Origin: Alphaproteobacteria bacterium
Lineage (GTDB): Bacteria > Pseudomonadota > Alphaproteobacteria > Micavibrionales > Micavibrionaceae
Assembly (NCBI GenBank): GCA_029880245.1
Contig: JAOUOR010000018.1
Coordinates: forward strand, 1 to 32,487
Direction of reading: 5' to 3'
DNA length: 32,487 bases
Position 1 is the first letter of the stretch, and every line of letters begins with the position of its first letter. Position numbers and translations under genes: made by a program. This document shows positions 21,353 to 30,152 of this stretch, in pieces. The notes under the pieces were generated by a model. It was not told the origin of the DNA. It was given only the letters and a program-made list of their open reading frames with translations, and ran no database searches.

Positions 21353-22270
21353 TTAGGCTTTTTTCTTTATATTGCCGGGACGATGCATGGAGTTATAAAG
21401 ATGGATGAAATAAAGCATGCGCTCAAACTGGCTGTTAACCGGTTTAGCGATAAATCCGTGGGCCCCGATTTCAACACATCGATCTATACGTTCTTGTGAG
21501 ATATGGCCGCTGACCATGACTATAAAAGCTTCGGAGTCTTGTTTGCAAAGGGCGCGCGTTAAATCTTCTCCGTTTCCATCAGGCAGTTCTATATCCATGA
21601 AAACAATATTCGGAAGATTTTCTTCATAAGCGCTTAGTGCTTCTTTTACGGTTTTAGCCTTTAAAATATGACAATATGGCGCCATCATGGCGCTAATGAT
21701 TTCCTGAGTGATCATATCATCCTCGACGGATAGCAAGTAAGGTTTATGTCTCAGACGTCTAGATCCACGGAGATCAATATTCCCCTCAAGCTTTACATTG
21801 CTTTTTTCTATATGTTCACTTAGGTCTTCAATGACATCTTTTTTCCTGCTTCTGACTGTTTTTTGGACAATTTTCTCTATAGCATCTTTGTTTCCGTGAT
21901 TTTGAATTATATCTTCAAATAAAGGCCATTCTGTTTTCAGGTTGATTGATAAGGGAGGGAGAAAATCTTTCTGATTTTCCCCGGTTATCATTTTAAGCGT
22001 GTTATGAAGTGTCTTGCTGATGGGTAGAATGTTTTCCTCGGAAAAGACAAATATATGTCCGCTTGTGGTCCAGAATAAGGAAAAATCCCTGTCGCTCAGG
22101 TCTGAGGCATTGAGGAGTGCAACAAATTTTTTGTGTAGGTCTTCATCCTTGTGATATTTTTCATCCAAAAAGCTGAAAATGCAAAAGAGAGATTTGTCAT
22201 CACCTTTTGATTTGGCGTCATTGATATATTGGAAAAGTTCCTGATGCGCAGATTTCGTCTGAATTTTCAT
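21353..22270 (-). CDS. Response regulator with C-terminal receiver and novel helical N-terminus
   Basis: A 305-residue protein starting at the ATG at 22270; the frame extends to a TTG at 22315. The N-terminal 175 residues are helical, charged and unrecognised. The receiver domain (about residues 177-290) is C-terminal, the reverse of the usual order, with acidic residues S-V-E-D-D, phospho-acceptor D226 in F-M-D-I-E-L-P-D-G-N-G, S254 in M-V-S-G-H, and K276 in A-K-P-V. The N-terminus could be a protein-interaction or phosphotransfer-like module, but no conserved phospho-histidine is evident. It is transcribed leftward and convergent with leuA. A second receiver protein lies just past serA, so both may serve one pathway. 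Confidence 0.82.
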   Translation of the reverse strand: MKIQTKSAHQELFQYINDAKSKGDDKSLFCIFSFLDEKYHKDEDLHKKFVALLNASDLSDRDFSLFWTTSGHIFVFSEENILPISKTLHNTLKMITGENQKDFLPPLSINLKTEWPLFEDIIQNHGNKDAIEKIVQKTVRSRKKDVIEDLSEHIEKSNVKLEGNIDLRGSRRLRHKPYLLSVEDDMITQEIISAMMAPYCHILKAKTVKEALSAYEENLPNIVFMDIELPDGNGEDLTRALCKQDSEAFIVMVSGHISQERIDRCVEIGAHGFIAKPVNSQFERMLYFIHLYNSMHRPGNIKKKA

Positions 22271-22411
22271 AGCGACATATTCTAGATAAAAGTAACAGAA
22301 CCGCTTTGATAGCAATGAAATTTAGTTCAACCAGAAGTTTATATTCAAGCTTGGGCTAAATCAAGAAAAAATATGTTTTGTGATTTTTTGAGATCAGAAT
22401 TTTTTTGGTGT

Positions 22412-22440
22412 TTGACTTTTCCTGAAATTAGGCATAAATC
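22412..22440 (+). promoter_or_regulatory. Candidate serA promoter
   Basis: TTGACT (22412-22417) is followed after 17 nt by TAAATC (22435-22440), 47 bp before the serA ATG. The -35 box is good (5 of 6) and the -10 box moderate. It is the only promoter-like pair seen in the 216-bp divergent region. Confidence 0.35.
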
Positions 22441-22486
22441 TTGACGCCTGTTTTCCTATAACAAGACAAAACTAGGAGTTAAAATT

Positions 22487-24064
22487 ATGCCTAAAGTATT
22501 TATCAGCGATAAGCTGGACCCGTTAGCTGTGGAAATTTTTGAAAAAAACGGCTGTGAAGTCGATTTCAAACCCGGCCTTTCCCCCGAAGAACAACTTGCG
22601 ATTATCGATCAATATGACGGTATTGCTATTCGCTCGGCCACGACAGTGACCAAAGAGATGATCGAAAAGGGTAAGAACCTGAAAGTAATCGGCCGCGCCG
22701 GTATTGGTGTGGATAATGTTGATGTTCCTGCGGCTACGGCGGCGGGTGTGGTTGTGATGAACACACCGTTTGGAAATTCCATTACAACAGCCGAGCATGC
22801 GATTGCGATGATGGTGTCTTTGGCACGTGAAATTCCTCTAGCCAATGCGAGCACTCATGCCGGTAAGTGGGAAAAGAAGCGCTTTATGGGTACCGAGCTG
22901 TATAACAAAGTGTGCGGTGTGATCGGGTGCGGGAATATTGGCTCGATTGCGGCAGACCGTGCTTTGGGCCTTCGTATGAAAGTGATAGCCTATGATCCGT
23001 TTTTAACTCAAGAACGCGCCGAAGAGATCGGCGTGGAGAAGGTTGAGCTGGATGATCTTTTGGCCCGTGCTGATTTCATTACAATTCATGTGCCGAAGAA
23101 TGAACATACGGCTGGTCTGATCAATAAGGGCACAATCGCCAAAATGAAAGACGGCGTGCGGATTATTAACTGTGCCCGCGGTGGTATTGTGGTTGAGGCT
23201 GATCTAAAAGAGGCTTTGGATTCCGGTAAAGTGGCCGGCGCTGCTTTGGATGTGTTTGAAGTCGAACCTGCTAAGGAAAATCCGCTTTTTGGCTATGAGA
23301 ATGTTATTTGTACACCGCATTTGGGCGCTGCGACCAAGGAAGCGCAAGTCAATGTAGCGCTTCAGGTTGCCGAGCAAATGTCCGATTATCTGGTCAATGG
23401 GGCGGTAACAAATGCGCTGAATATGCCGTCTATTTCAGCGGAAGATGCACCGAAGCTCAAGCCTTATTTGAAGCTGGCTGAGGATTTGGGGCGCTTTGCC
23501 GGGCAGATCACTGAAAATGCAATCAAGAAAATCGAGATAGAATATGAAGGGACTGTTGCCGATGTGAACACAGATCCGATTACTTCGGTGTTGATTGCGA
23601 ATTTACTTGGTTCCCAGACCGATAGCGTGAATATGGTCAATGCGATGCAAATTGCCGAAAGCCGCGGCATTGATATTAAGCAAAGCTATGATCACAAGTC
23701 TAAGAACTGGCGCTCTATGATCAATGTGATTGTGACAACAACTAAAAACACCCGTAATGTCACAGGAACATTGTTCACCGGTAAAGAGCCGCGCATCGTT
23801 AATATCGAGGGCGTGCCGATCGAAACGGCTCTGGCGCCCCATATGCTTTATATCCGTAATGAGGATAAGCCGGGACTTATTGGCGGTTTAGGAACTATTT
23901 TAGCCGAAGCCAATCTCAATATTGCCGATTTTCGTTTGGGCCGCGCTGCGAACGGGGAAGATGCGGTTTGTCTTGTGGCTTTGGATGAGCCTATATCGGA
24001 TAAGTTGCTTGAAAAGATTTCTAAACTACCACAGATCAACAAGATTCGTCGTTTGAGCTTTTAG
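22487..24064 (+). CDS. serA: D-3-phosphoglycerate dehydrogenase
   Basis: A 525-residue enzyme of the long form with an intervening domain and a C-terminal ACT domain (about residues 450-525). It oxidises 3-phosphoglycerate with NAD+, the first step of serine synthesis. The nucleotide-binding motif is V-I-G-C-G-N-I-G-S. Catalytic residues lie in N-C-A-R-G-G (Arg), E-V-E-P-A-K (Glu) and T-P-H-L-G-A-A-T (His). The ACT domain (R-N-E-D-K-P-G-L-I-G-G-L-G) is the usual site for serine feedback. AGGAG is 8 nt before the ATG. serC, often adjacent, is absent here. It is flanked by two leftward response regulators. Confidence 0.97.
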   Translation: MPKVFISDKLDPLAVEIFEKNGCEVDFKPGLSPEEQLAIIDQYDGIAIRSATTVTKEMIEKGKNLKVIGRAGIGVDNVDVPAATAAGVVVMNTPFGNSITTAEHAIAMMVSLAREIPLANASTHAGKWEKKRFMGTELYNKVCGVIGCGNIGSIAADRALGLRMKVIAYDPFLTQERAEEIGVEKVELDDLLARADFITIHVPKNEHTAGLINKGTIAKMKDGVRIINCARGGIVVEADLKEALDSGKVAGAALDVFEVEPAKENPLFGYENVICTPHLGAATKEAQVNVALQVAEQMSDYLVNGAVTNALNMPSISAEDAPKLKPYLKLAEDLGRFAGQITENAIKKIEIEYEGTVADVNTDPITSVLIANLLGSQTDSVNMVNAMQIAESRGIDIKQSYDHKSKNWRSMINVIVTTTKNTRNVTGTLFTGKEPRIVNIEGVPIETALAPHMLYIRNEDKPGLIGGLGTILAEANLNIADFRLGRAANGEDAVCLVALDEPISDKLLEKISKLPQINKIRRLSF

Positions 24065-24075
24065 ATTAGGGGGGG

Positions 24076-24110
24076 AAGTCCTTTGGCGCCATGTTGCTTT
24101 AGGACTTTTC
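24076..24110. terminator. Terminator between serA and the convergent response regulator gene
   Basis: AAGTCCT (24076-24082) pairs with AGGACTT (24101-24107), a 7-bp stem followed by TTCCTTTATTT on the right side. The hairpin overlaps the stop codon of the leftward gene (24099-24101). The loop is long (18 nt), so strength is moderate. Confidence 0.5.
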
Positions 24111-25121
24111 CTTTATTTCAAGTTCTTTGATCATATTGTCCTTGAGCATTTTATTTCTAAGCCTCATGTGTCGGTCACAAGCTTTTTGTAGTTCGTTTTT
24201 AAAAGCTTCGCCTTCTCTGCTGTCTGACTCTTTTATATCAAAACTGAGAATTTTCTTAAGCGTTATGGTATAGGCTTGAACGATGACCAGAGCGTTCTCA
24301 TCCATAGTGGCCAAACCCTCAATGAATGTTAGAGCAATATTGGCCAGATCGCCTACCAGAGCGTAATGAAAAATTTTGGCATTGGCCTTGATTTGCATTA
24401 TAGGCGTTGTGAGTTCCATTTTAACTGTTTTGTCCGTGAGATTCCCGCTTCTTGCAATTTTTAGAGCATCTTCCAGTTGTTTGATAAATCCTGAAACGAT
24501 AGGTTTGAAATTAATCTGATTGTCATCCAGGACTTTTTGGCTGTTTGACACAGCTGTTTCACTAACTTTACCGATTCCGGTTTTTTCCTGTAGGGTTGTG
24601 TCAGCCGGAATACGATTTATAAGTTTGTCCGAGTTCTCCGTTCTTTTTGATTTTGTCTCATCAAAACCCTCTGCTTTTTTGCGCCTGCGATCCGGCCCTG
24701 CATATTCTTTTGTAATAATAAAATCCCGCGGATTTTTGATCATATAAGCCATGCGTGTGGATATATCCATAGCAGAAAAAGGTTTGACGATGAACTCCGT
24801 AATGCCGTTATCCCGTGAATCTGAAATACGTGCTGGCGAACAATATCCGGACATCATCATAATAGGGACTGTGAAGTTTAGAGGTTTTTCCGATTTTCGG
24901 ATTTTTTGTGCAAGCTCAATACCGTTAAGTTCCGGCATATGCCAGTCAGTCATAACAATATCCGGATTTTTATTACAAAAAGTATTGAAACCGGATTGGC
25001 CGTCAGAGGCAAAGTAAACTTGCCCGACACCCATTGTCTTGAGCATGCTAACGAGCAGGTCACGCATGGGCATAATATCTTCAACAACAAGAATACTAAT
25101 TCTTTCAAGATTCAAATTCAT
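24099..25121 (-). CDS. Response regulator with N-terminal receiver, PDRRR linker and helical C-terminus
   Basis: A 340-residue protein. The receiver domain (residues 8-125) has E14-D15, phospho-acceptor D59 in M-T-D-W-H-M-P, S in M-M-S-G-Y and K in V-K-P-F. It is followed by the basic motif Y-A-G-P-D-R-R-R-K-K (about residues 140-150), a low-complexity linker, and an unrecognised helical domain (about residues 200-335). No DNA-binding, GGDEF or HD domain is visible, so output is probably by protein contact. It is the last gene of a leftward group with two paralogous exported or anchored proteins (25191, 25918), 69 bp away. No ribosome site is clear before its ATG. Confidence 0.82.
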   Translation of the reverse strand: MNLNLERISILVVEDIMPMRDLLVSMLKTMGVGQVYFASDGQSGFNTFCNKNPDIVMTDWHMPELNGIELAQKIRKSEKPLNFTVPIMMMSGYCSPARISDSRDNGITEFIVKPFSAMDISTRMAYMIKNPRDFIITKEYAGPDRRRKKAEGFDETKSKRTENSDKLINRIPADTTLQEKTGIGKVSETAVSNSQKVLDDNQINFKPIVSGFIKQLEDALKIARSGNLTDKTVKMELTTPIMQIKANAKIFHYALVGDLANIALTFIEGLATMDENALVIVQAYTITLKKILSFDIKESDSREGEAFKNELQKACDRHMRLRNKMLKDNMIKELEIKEKS

Positions 25122-25190
25122 AATTATATTTTCTAATTATTTTTTCAAAAAGAGAAGATCGGTACCAGACTTTTCTCATGTGAGTTTAGA

Positions 25191-25886
25191 TTATTGTTTT
25201 TGAGAAAGTAAAGTTTGAATTTCCAGAGTAAGCGCTGTCTCTTTTGTTTTTGCATGTTCGTCAAGGAAAATAATTTTTTCGTTTTCCTCTTTGAATACAT
25301 ATGTATTTGAGTTTTTGTAATAAAATTCCAGAAGATTTTTGTAAGCCTCTAAGATTTTTTCTTCCTTTTGAAAGAAAAGGATAAATTCCTCGATCTTGTC
25401 CTTGATCATAGTATTCCATTTCCGCAAAAAGACCTCTTTTTTTTCATCGGGAATATCTTTCAGGGTTTCTTCAACATGGGTTTGGTATGTATCAAAAACT
25501 CCCATAACATTATCAGCCTGATTACGCAGGCCGGGCATAATAATTTCTACAAAAGCCTTATAACTTTGGGCGGCGTCATTTGGTGTTTTGAAATTGTAAG
25601 GATCAAGAATCTCTTTTAAAACATTCCTTTGCTTTTTGTATAGTTTTGCCTGCGTGCCAACATCTCGTAATAGCCCGTTTAAAATGATTTCAAATTTTTT
25701 ATATCGTTCTTTACGTTCTTCGAGGGAAGCTTGATTGACGGCACTAGATTGTACTTTTTCTTCCGCTATGTGCTGCGCGGTTAGTTGTTGTTTTTGTGCA
25801 TGTTTTTGATACAAAATAAAACCACCGAACCCGCAGATCAGTATAAAAATAATAATGAAAATAAAAATCCTGCGGGATTTTTTCAT
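25191..25886 (-). CDS. Membrane-anchored helical protein, paralogue of the next gene upstream
   Basis: A 231-residue protein with basic residues then one membrane helix (about residues 6-26); the rest should lie in the periplasm. It is nearly all helical and lysine/glutamate rich, with no known domain. The segment A-Y-K-N-L-L-E-F-Y-Y-K-N-S-N-T-Y-V-F aligns with T-Y-K-N-L-V-E-Y-I-I-T-Q-G-G-S-Y-Y-Y of the upstream neighbour, and the preceding K-W-N-T-M-I-K-D-K-I-E-E-F also has a counterpart, so the two arose by duplication. AAGGAAG lies 8 nt before the ATG. It sits 31 bp after the neighbour and 69 bp before the receiver protein, so the three probably form an operon. Confidence 0.65.
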   Translation of the reverse strand: MKKSRRIFIFIIIFILICGFGGFILYQKHAQKQQLTAQHIAEEKVQSSAVNQASLEERKERYKKFEIILNGLLRDVGTQAKLYKKQRNVLKEILDPYNFKTPNDAAQSYKAFVEIIMPGLRNQADNVMGVFDTYQTHVEETLKDIPDEKKEVFLRKWNTMIKDKIEEFILFFQKEEKILEAYKNLLEFYYKNSNTYVFKEENEKIIFLDEHAKTKETALTLEIQTLLSQKQ

Positions 25887-25917
25887 GGCTACTACTTCCT
25901 TATAAAAAAAGTAAAAA

Positions 25918-26658
25918 TTACGGAATAATCAGTGCGCTGAGAAAGGGTGCAATTTTTCTAAGGTATTCTTTTTGATCAAAGCTAATTTTTGCCATGGTAT
26001 CTATGGATTTGGCGAAATATGTATAGCCTGTTACGTCATAAAAACTGACACCTTGCTTATTGCTGTCGTAATAATAGCTGCCGCCTTGTGTAATGATATA
26101 TTCGACAAGGTTTTTATAGGTGATCAAAAATGTGTGCTGGGATTTAAAATAGACTTTGGAACGGGATTCGAATTCATCGATTTTCTCTTTCCAAAGTTCA
26201 TCAAGTGTCTCGTGTTCATCCGGCATGATACCTTCGCGGATGATTTTATAATTGGTTTCAGCCTTCTCTAGTGCTTCTTGTGTTTGTTTATAATGTTCAT
26301 TCAGGGCTTTCATAGCGTCTTCAAGGTCTTTTGTAAATTCCGCTGGATAACGCGTATAACGGAATTTTTCGGCTTCCATATGCGCCATTAATTTTCCTTG
26401 ATGATTGTAATTGACTTGCGCGAAATTCCACAGAAGAACATAGAGATTGTAATATTCAACATCCAGCTTTTCGGCCTGATTGATACTGCGAAGGTGTGAA
26501 GAAAACGTTTTCGGGACAGGTTTTATACGCTCTTCTTTCTTTTCTTCTTTTTTAACTGTCAAGTCGCCAAGATATTCTTGCGCAAAGACCCGAGATGACG
26601 CCATAGAAAGAGAAAAACCGCCCAGTAAAAGTATCAGAAATAAATTTATATTTTTCAT
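25918..26658 (-). CDS. Exported helical protein, first gene of a paralogue pair
   Basis: A 246-residue protein with a clear Sec signal peptide (hydrophobic L-F-L-I-L-L-L-G-G, cleavage near V-F-A/Q, residues 26-27). The mature part is helical, rich in Lys, Glu and Tyr, with no recognised family. The C-terminal half, from L-W-K-E-K-I-D-E-F on, parallels the neighbour at 25191. One copy is thus free in the periplasm and the other anchored. A partial copy of the palindromic element family lies across and just upstream of its start. Function is unknown; a sensor or scaffold for the receiver protein at 24099 is only a guess. Confidence 0.65.
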   Translation of the reverse strand: MKNINLFLILLLGGFSLSMASSRVFAQEYLGDLTVKKEEKKEERIKPVPKTFSSHLRSINQAEKLDVEYYNLYVLLWNFAQVNYNHQGKLMAHMEAEKFRYTRYPAEFTKDLEDAMKALNEHYKQTQEALEKAETNYKIIREGIMPDEHETLDELWKEKIDEFESRSKVYFKSQHTFLITYKNLVEYIITQGGSYYYDSNKQGVSFYDVTGYTYFAKSIDTMAKISFDQKEYLRKIAPFLSALIIP

Positions 26659-26690
26659 ATAGTCATTGCCATTTATTTTTACACGTTGCT
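26657..26690. repeat. Partial copy D of the palindromic element family
   Basis: TATAGTCATTGCCATTTATTTTTACAC aligns base by base with the arm of element B (TATAGTCATTTGCATTTC) and with the reverse complement of the right arm of element C (TATAGTCATTTCGCTTTATT, then TTTGTAC). No second arm is evident. Confidence 0.35.
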
Positions 26691-26730
26691 ATAAAGTCTT
26701 TCAACTTTTTAAAACTTCTATTTTTAAAGA

Positions 26731-27417
26731 ATGTATTACAATATGGTCGCTAAATCCAGAAATATAGAATTTATTTATGATCCGCCGCCATCTTCCGGTC
26801 ATGAGGTTATATATGCTGATGAGTTTATACTTATTGCAAATAAGCCCGAGAATTTACTTAGTGTTCCTGGGAGGGGAGAAGATATGGCGGAGTGTCTGGA
26901 AAGCCGCGTGCGTAAAGTTTTCCCGGAAGCGATTATCGTGCATCGTCTGGATATGATGACTTCCGGTGTGATGATAATGGCCCGCAGTAAGGATGTTTTG
27001 CGCAATATTGGTTTGCAATTCGAAGAACGTAAGGTTAGCAAAACCTATATTGCCAAGTTATGGGGGCATGTTCCTGAAGCTTCGGGGGTGATTTCAAAGC
27101 CCATGCGCTGTGACTGGCCGAACAGGCCGCGCCAGATGATTGATTTTGAACAAGGCAAGGAGGCTGTTACCAGATGGGAGCTATTAGGGCATGAGGGGCC
27201 GTATTCAAGGGTAAAGCTTCTGCCCGAGACTGGCCGCACCCATCAGTTGCGTGTGCATATGCAGGATTTAGGATATCCGATTCTCGGTGATGATTTTTAT
27301 GGGCATGAAGAGTCTTTGAAGGCGTCCGACCGATTGAATTTACATGCTCAGGATATCACATTTCATCATCCCGAAGATGGGCGGCTTGTGACCTTTCGTG
27401 TCGATTGCCCATTTTAG
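26731..27417 (+). CDS. rluA: RluA-family pseudouridine synthase
   Basis: A 228-residue enzyme matching the short RluA form (E. coli RluA is about 219 residues), which makes pseudouridine in 23S rRNA and some tRNAs. The catalytic motif is V-H-R-L-D-M-M-T-S-G (Asp in H-R-L-D). The stretch C-D-W-P-N-R-P-R-Q and the end-motif G-R-T-H-Q-L-R-V-H-M-Q-D-L-G-Y-P-I-L-G-D match RluA rather than RluC or RluD, and there is no S4 domain. The start is either ATG 26731 or 26743; no ribosome site is clear. It is convergent with ispE. Confidence 0.93.
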   Translation: MYYNMVAKSRNIEFIYDPPPSSGHEVIYADEFILIANKPENLLSVPGRGEDMAECLESRVRKVFPEAIIVHRLDMMTSGVMIMARSKDVLRNIGLQFEERKVSKTYIAKLWGHVPEASGVISKPMRCDWPNRPRQMIDFEQGKEAVTRWELLGHEGPYSRVKLLPETGRTHQLRVHMQDLGYPILGDDFYGHEESLKASDRLNLHAQDITFHHPEDGRLVTFRVDCPF

Positions 27418-27456
27418 AGCTGTGATCGTTATTCAATTCAAACGCTCTTTGCTCTA

Positions 27457-28359
27457 TCAGTAACGCTCGACCCTGTTTATCCAGCCCTGTTTTACCCACC
27501 AATCCGGGTTTTCCTCTGAGATATGTTTTTGAGCATTTTGGGCGCTTTCCTCATTTTCGAATAGGGCGAAGACGCTTGCGCCTGACCCGCTCATCCGTGA
27601 GATCAGGCATCCATTCTGCAGGGATAATGCTGAAACTATATTTTTGATTTCAGGGACAAGTTGTGTTGCAGGTTCGTAAAGATCATTATCCTGTTTTTTG
27701 ATAAAAGCGACCAGATCATAAATTGTGTCAAATGAATCGGGCAGAGTTTCAAGTGTACTTTCTTTGAACGGACCTTTAAATCGGGTGAAAACATCCTGCG
27801 TCGGGCATGGCTTTAAAGGGTTTACCAGTACAACAGGAATTTCCGGCATGGGCGGGGCAAGGTTAATCACTTGTCCCTTATTTGATATATGTGATGGTTC
27901 ACATCTCATGCAAACCGGAACATCGGCGCCTAAATTAAGAAGAAGTGCGCCTAGATATTCCTCATTTTCGGGGAGTTGCCAGATTTGTCTTAATCCGCAT
28001 ATTGTGGCTGCGGCATCTGACGAGCCGCCGCCAAGACCTGCGGCTACGGGTAGGTTTTTGGTCAGGGTGATTTTGAAATCCAAGGGTTTTTGAGCTATAT
28101 CTGCATAGGATGTTGCCGCACGGGTCACAAGGTTTAAGTTATCGGTTTTGTCCAGCAAATAACGGGAAAACGGTCCTGTGAGTTTTAATTGAAAATCTTC
28201 TGAGGGCTCTATTTTGATTTCATCGCCTATATCGCAGAATACGACAAGGGAATCTATGGAGTGATACCCTGTTTTATAACGTTCTAAAATATTCAGATAT
28301 AAATTAATTTTTGCCGGCGCAAAGATAATCCGTTCTGCGTTTTCTTGTTCTATTTGCAT
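27457..28359 (-). CDS. ispE: 4-diphosphocytidyl-2-C-methyl-D-erythritol kinase
   Basis: A 300-residue GHMP kinase that phosphorylates CDP-methylerythritol in the MEP isoprenoid pathway. Visible are the N-terminal A-P-A-K-I-N-L-Y-L (catalytic Lys), the ATP-binding glycine loop P-V-A-A-G-L-G-G-G-S-S-D-A-A-A-T, the segment L-N-L-G-A-D-V-P-V with the catalytic Asp, and the C-terminal M-S-G-S-G-A-S-V-F-A. It starts 15 bp after the stop of the TPR protein with no Shine-Dalgarno, so translation is probably coupled. It is the last gene of the ETF-QO / TPR / ispE group. Confidence 0.96.
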   Translation of the reverse strand: MQIEQENAERIIFAPAKINLYLNILERYKTGYHSIDSLVVFCDIGDEIKIEPSEDFQLKLTGPFSRYLLDKTDNLNLVTRAATSYADIAQKPLDFKITLTKNLPVAAGLGGGSSDAAATICGLRQIWQLPENEEYLGALLLNLGADVPVCMRCEPSHISNKGQVINLAPPMPEIPVVLVNPLKPCPTQDVFTRFKGPFKESTLETLPDSFDTIYDLVAFIKKQDNDLYEPATQLVPEIKNIVSALSLQNGCLISRMSGSGASVFALFENEESAQNAQKHISEENPDWWVKQGWINRVERY

Positions 28360-28374
28360 GATTATTCGGAATAA

Positions 28375-30135
28375 TTATTCTGTTTTGGCGTCAGCTTCCG
28401 CAATCTTATGGCTTTCCTGCAGACCGGATTCCAGTTTTTTTCTGGTTATTAGAATGGCTTCATTATCTTTGGAGTGGTTGATAGAGCGTTCCCACTGGAA
28501 TTTAGCTTCTAATTTCCGGCCTACTTTCCAATAGGCATCGCCCAGATGGTCATTAATAATCGGATCATAGGGCTGAAGCTCGACAGCTCTTTCCAGATTT
28601 GGGATAGCGTCTTCATATTGACCAAGTCGGTATTGTACCCAGCCAAGAGAGTCGATGATAAAACCGTCATTGGGGCGTAGATCAACGGCGCGCTTGATCA
28701 TTCCAAGTGCCTGGTCCAGATTTTCGCCTCTATCTGCCCATGCATAGCCAAGGTAATTGAGCAGATAAGGATGATCGGGACGATAAGTCAGGGCTTTTTT
28801 TAAATCATCTTCGGCATTAGTCCAGTTTTTGGCTTGTTCATGGGTCATGCCGCGTAAATAATAAAGATGCCAGTATTCATCGGGAACATCATGACTGAAT
28901 TCTTTAGCTGCTTTGTTATAGGAGTCTAGTGCCAAGCCGAATTGTTCATTGCGGCGGTATATATCAGCGATCTTGATTCTGGTTTTTATATCTTCGGTTT
29001 TGTGAGCTAGCTGCTCAAGGGTGCTTAGAGCTTTGTTATTGTCATCCATTTCAACCCACATTTCGGCCATTTTGTGCCGTGAGGGGATATAGTCTTTGTG
29101 TTCTTGCGGGATTTCAGAATAAAAATTAAGGGCTTCCTGATATTGTCCGTACTTAGCAGCTATATCGGCCAGTAACAGCGTGGCATCGTATAAATCCGGT
29201 TTGATATAAAGCGAGATATGCGCAAAAATCTGCGCAGTTTCGTCGTTATTTTCTGAGAACAGGTTGTTGCCGATATCATAAAAGGCCTTGGCCAGTCCTT
29301 CCTGCGGCGATTTTATTTCCTCGAAAATATTTTCGTTTTTGCCGCTTTTGATATCGGAAATTTTTTGATCCAGATGTTTGATCTGAGCTTCCCCTAAACC
29401 GATTTTGGTTAGGGCTTCTTTGGCTGTTTCATATAGCTCTTCAGATTTTTCTTTCATACCGATATGGCCATAAATATCGGCAATTTTCAAGAGTTCTCCG
29501 GGCTGAATGTCTTCGACTTTGAGCGCTTTTTCCAGTGTTTTTTTGATTTCACTGTGGTCATTTAGATAATCCGAAATCAAAATCCCGTGATAAAGTTTTA
29601 TGGTGCTGTCTTGCAGTCCGTCTAAATCAAGCTTGTTTTGAGCGGCTGATGCCCATGCCTGAATAAAGGGTCCTACAAATTTCGTTGTCGGGTTTGGAGG
29701 CATAGCTTCTAATTGCTTTGAAACTTCCTCGTAATCGGCTGATTTGAAGGCTTCTATCAGTAGGAAAATATGGGAAAGAATATCATCCTGACCCGATTCC
29801 GTGGCCTTGATCTCTTTGGCCAGTTTCAAAGCGCTTTTGTATTCTCCTGCGCCCATAGACAAAATCATAGCGCGGCCCTTTAAGTCTTCAATATCCTTAT
29901 GGGTTTGCACAATCGGAGAGAGAAATCTGTATGAGTTTTTCCAGTCATGGTGGTTTTGGGCAAAGCGGCTGGAAAGGTAATGGCCGGAAAAAAGCGGCAG
30001 GGAGCTTTCCTGTTTTTCTGCTTCTTTCTGGACTTGTTCGATACTTGCAAGCTGGAGGGTGCTAGCAGGCATTGTGGACTGATTGCCGCACACGCCGCTT
30101 ATACATGACGCTATGATCAAAGTCAGTGTGTTCAT
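28375..30135 (-). CDS. TPR-repeat protein
   Basis: A 586-residue protein built mostly of tetratricopeptide repeats from about residue 60 to 560. The clearest are N-Y-L-G-Y-A-W-A-D-R-G, S-L-G-W-V-Q-Y-R-L-G-Q-Y-E-D-A and D-H-L-G-D-A-Y-W-K-V-G-R-K-L-E-A near the C-terminus. The start is a short hydrophobic stretch with cysteines (L-I-I-A-S-C), which could be a weak lipoprotein signal. AAGGGAAG lies 8 nt before the ATG. TPR proteins serve as scaffolds for other proteins. Placement between ETF-QO and ispE is, from memory, a common alphaproteobacterial order. Confidence 0.88.
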   Translation of the reverse strand: MNTLTLIIASCISGVCGNQSTMPASTLQLASIEQVQKEAEKQESSLPLFSGHYLSSRFAQNHHDWKNSYRFLSPIVQTHKDIEDLKGRAMILSMGAGEYKSALKLAKEIKATESGQDDILSHIFLLIEAFKSADYEEVSKQLEAMPPNPTTKFVGPFIQAWASAAQNKLDLDGLQDSTIKLYHGILISDYLNDHSEIKKTLEKALKVEDIQPGELLKIADIYGHIGMKEKSEELYETAKEALTKIGLGEAQIKHLDQKISDIKSGKNENIFEEIKSPQEGLAKAFYDIGNNLFSENNDETAQIFAHISLYIKPDLYDATLLLADIAAKYGQYQEALNFYSEIPQEHKDYIPSRHKMAEMWVEMDDNNKALSTLEQLAHKTEDIKTRIKIADIYRRNEQFGLALDSYNKAAKEFSHDVPDEYWHLYYLRGMTHEQAKNWTNAEDDLKKALTYRPDHPYLLNYLGYAWADRGENLDQALGMIKRAVDLRPNDGFIIDSLGWVQYRLGQYEDAIPNLERAVELQPYDPIINDHLGDAYWKVGRKLEAKFQWERSINHSKDNEAILITRKKLESGLQESHKIAEADAKTE

Positions 30136-30152
30136 CTAAATTCTTCCCTTAT

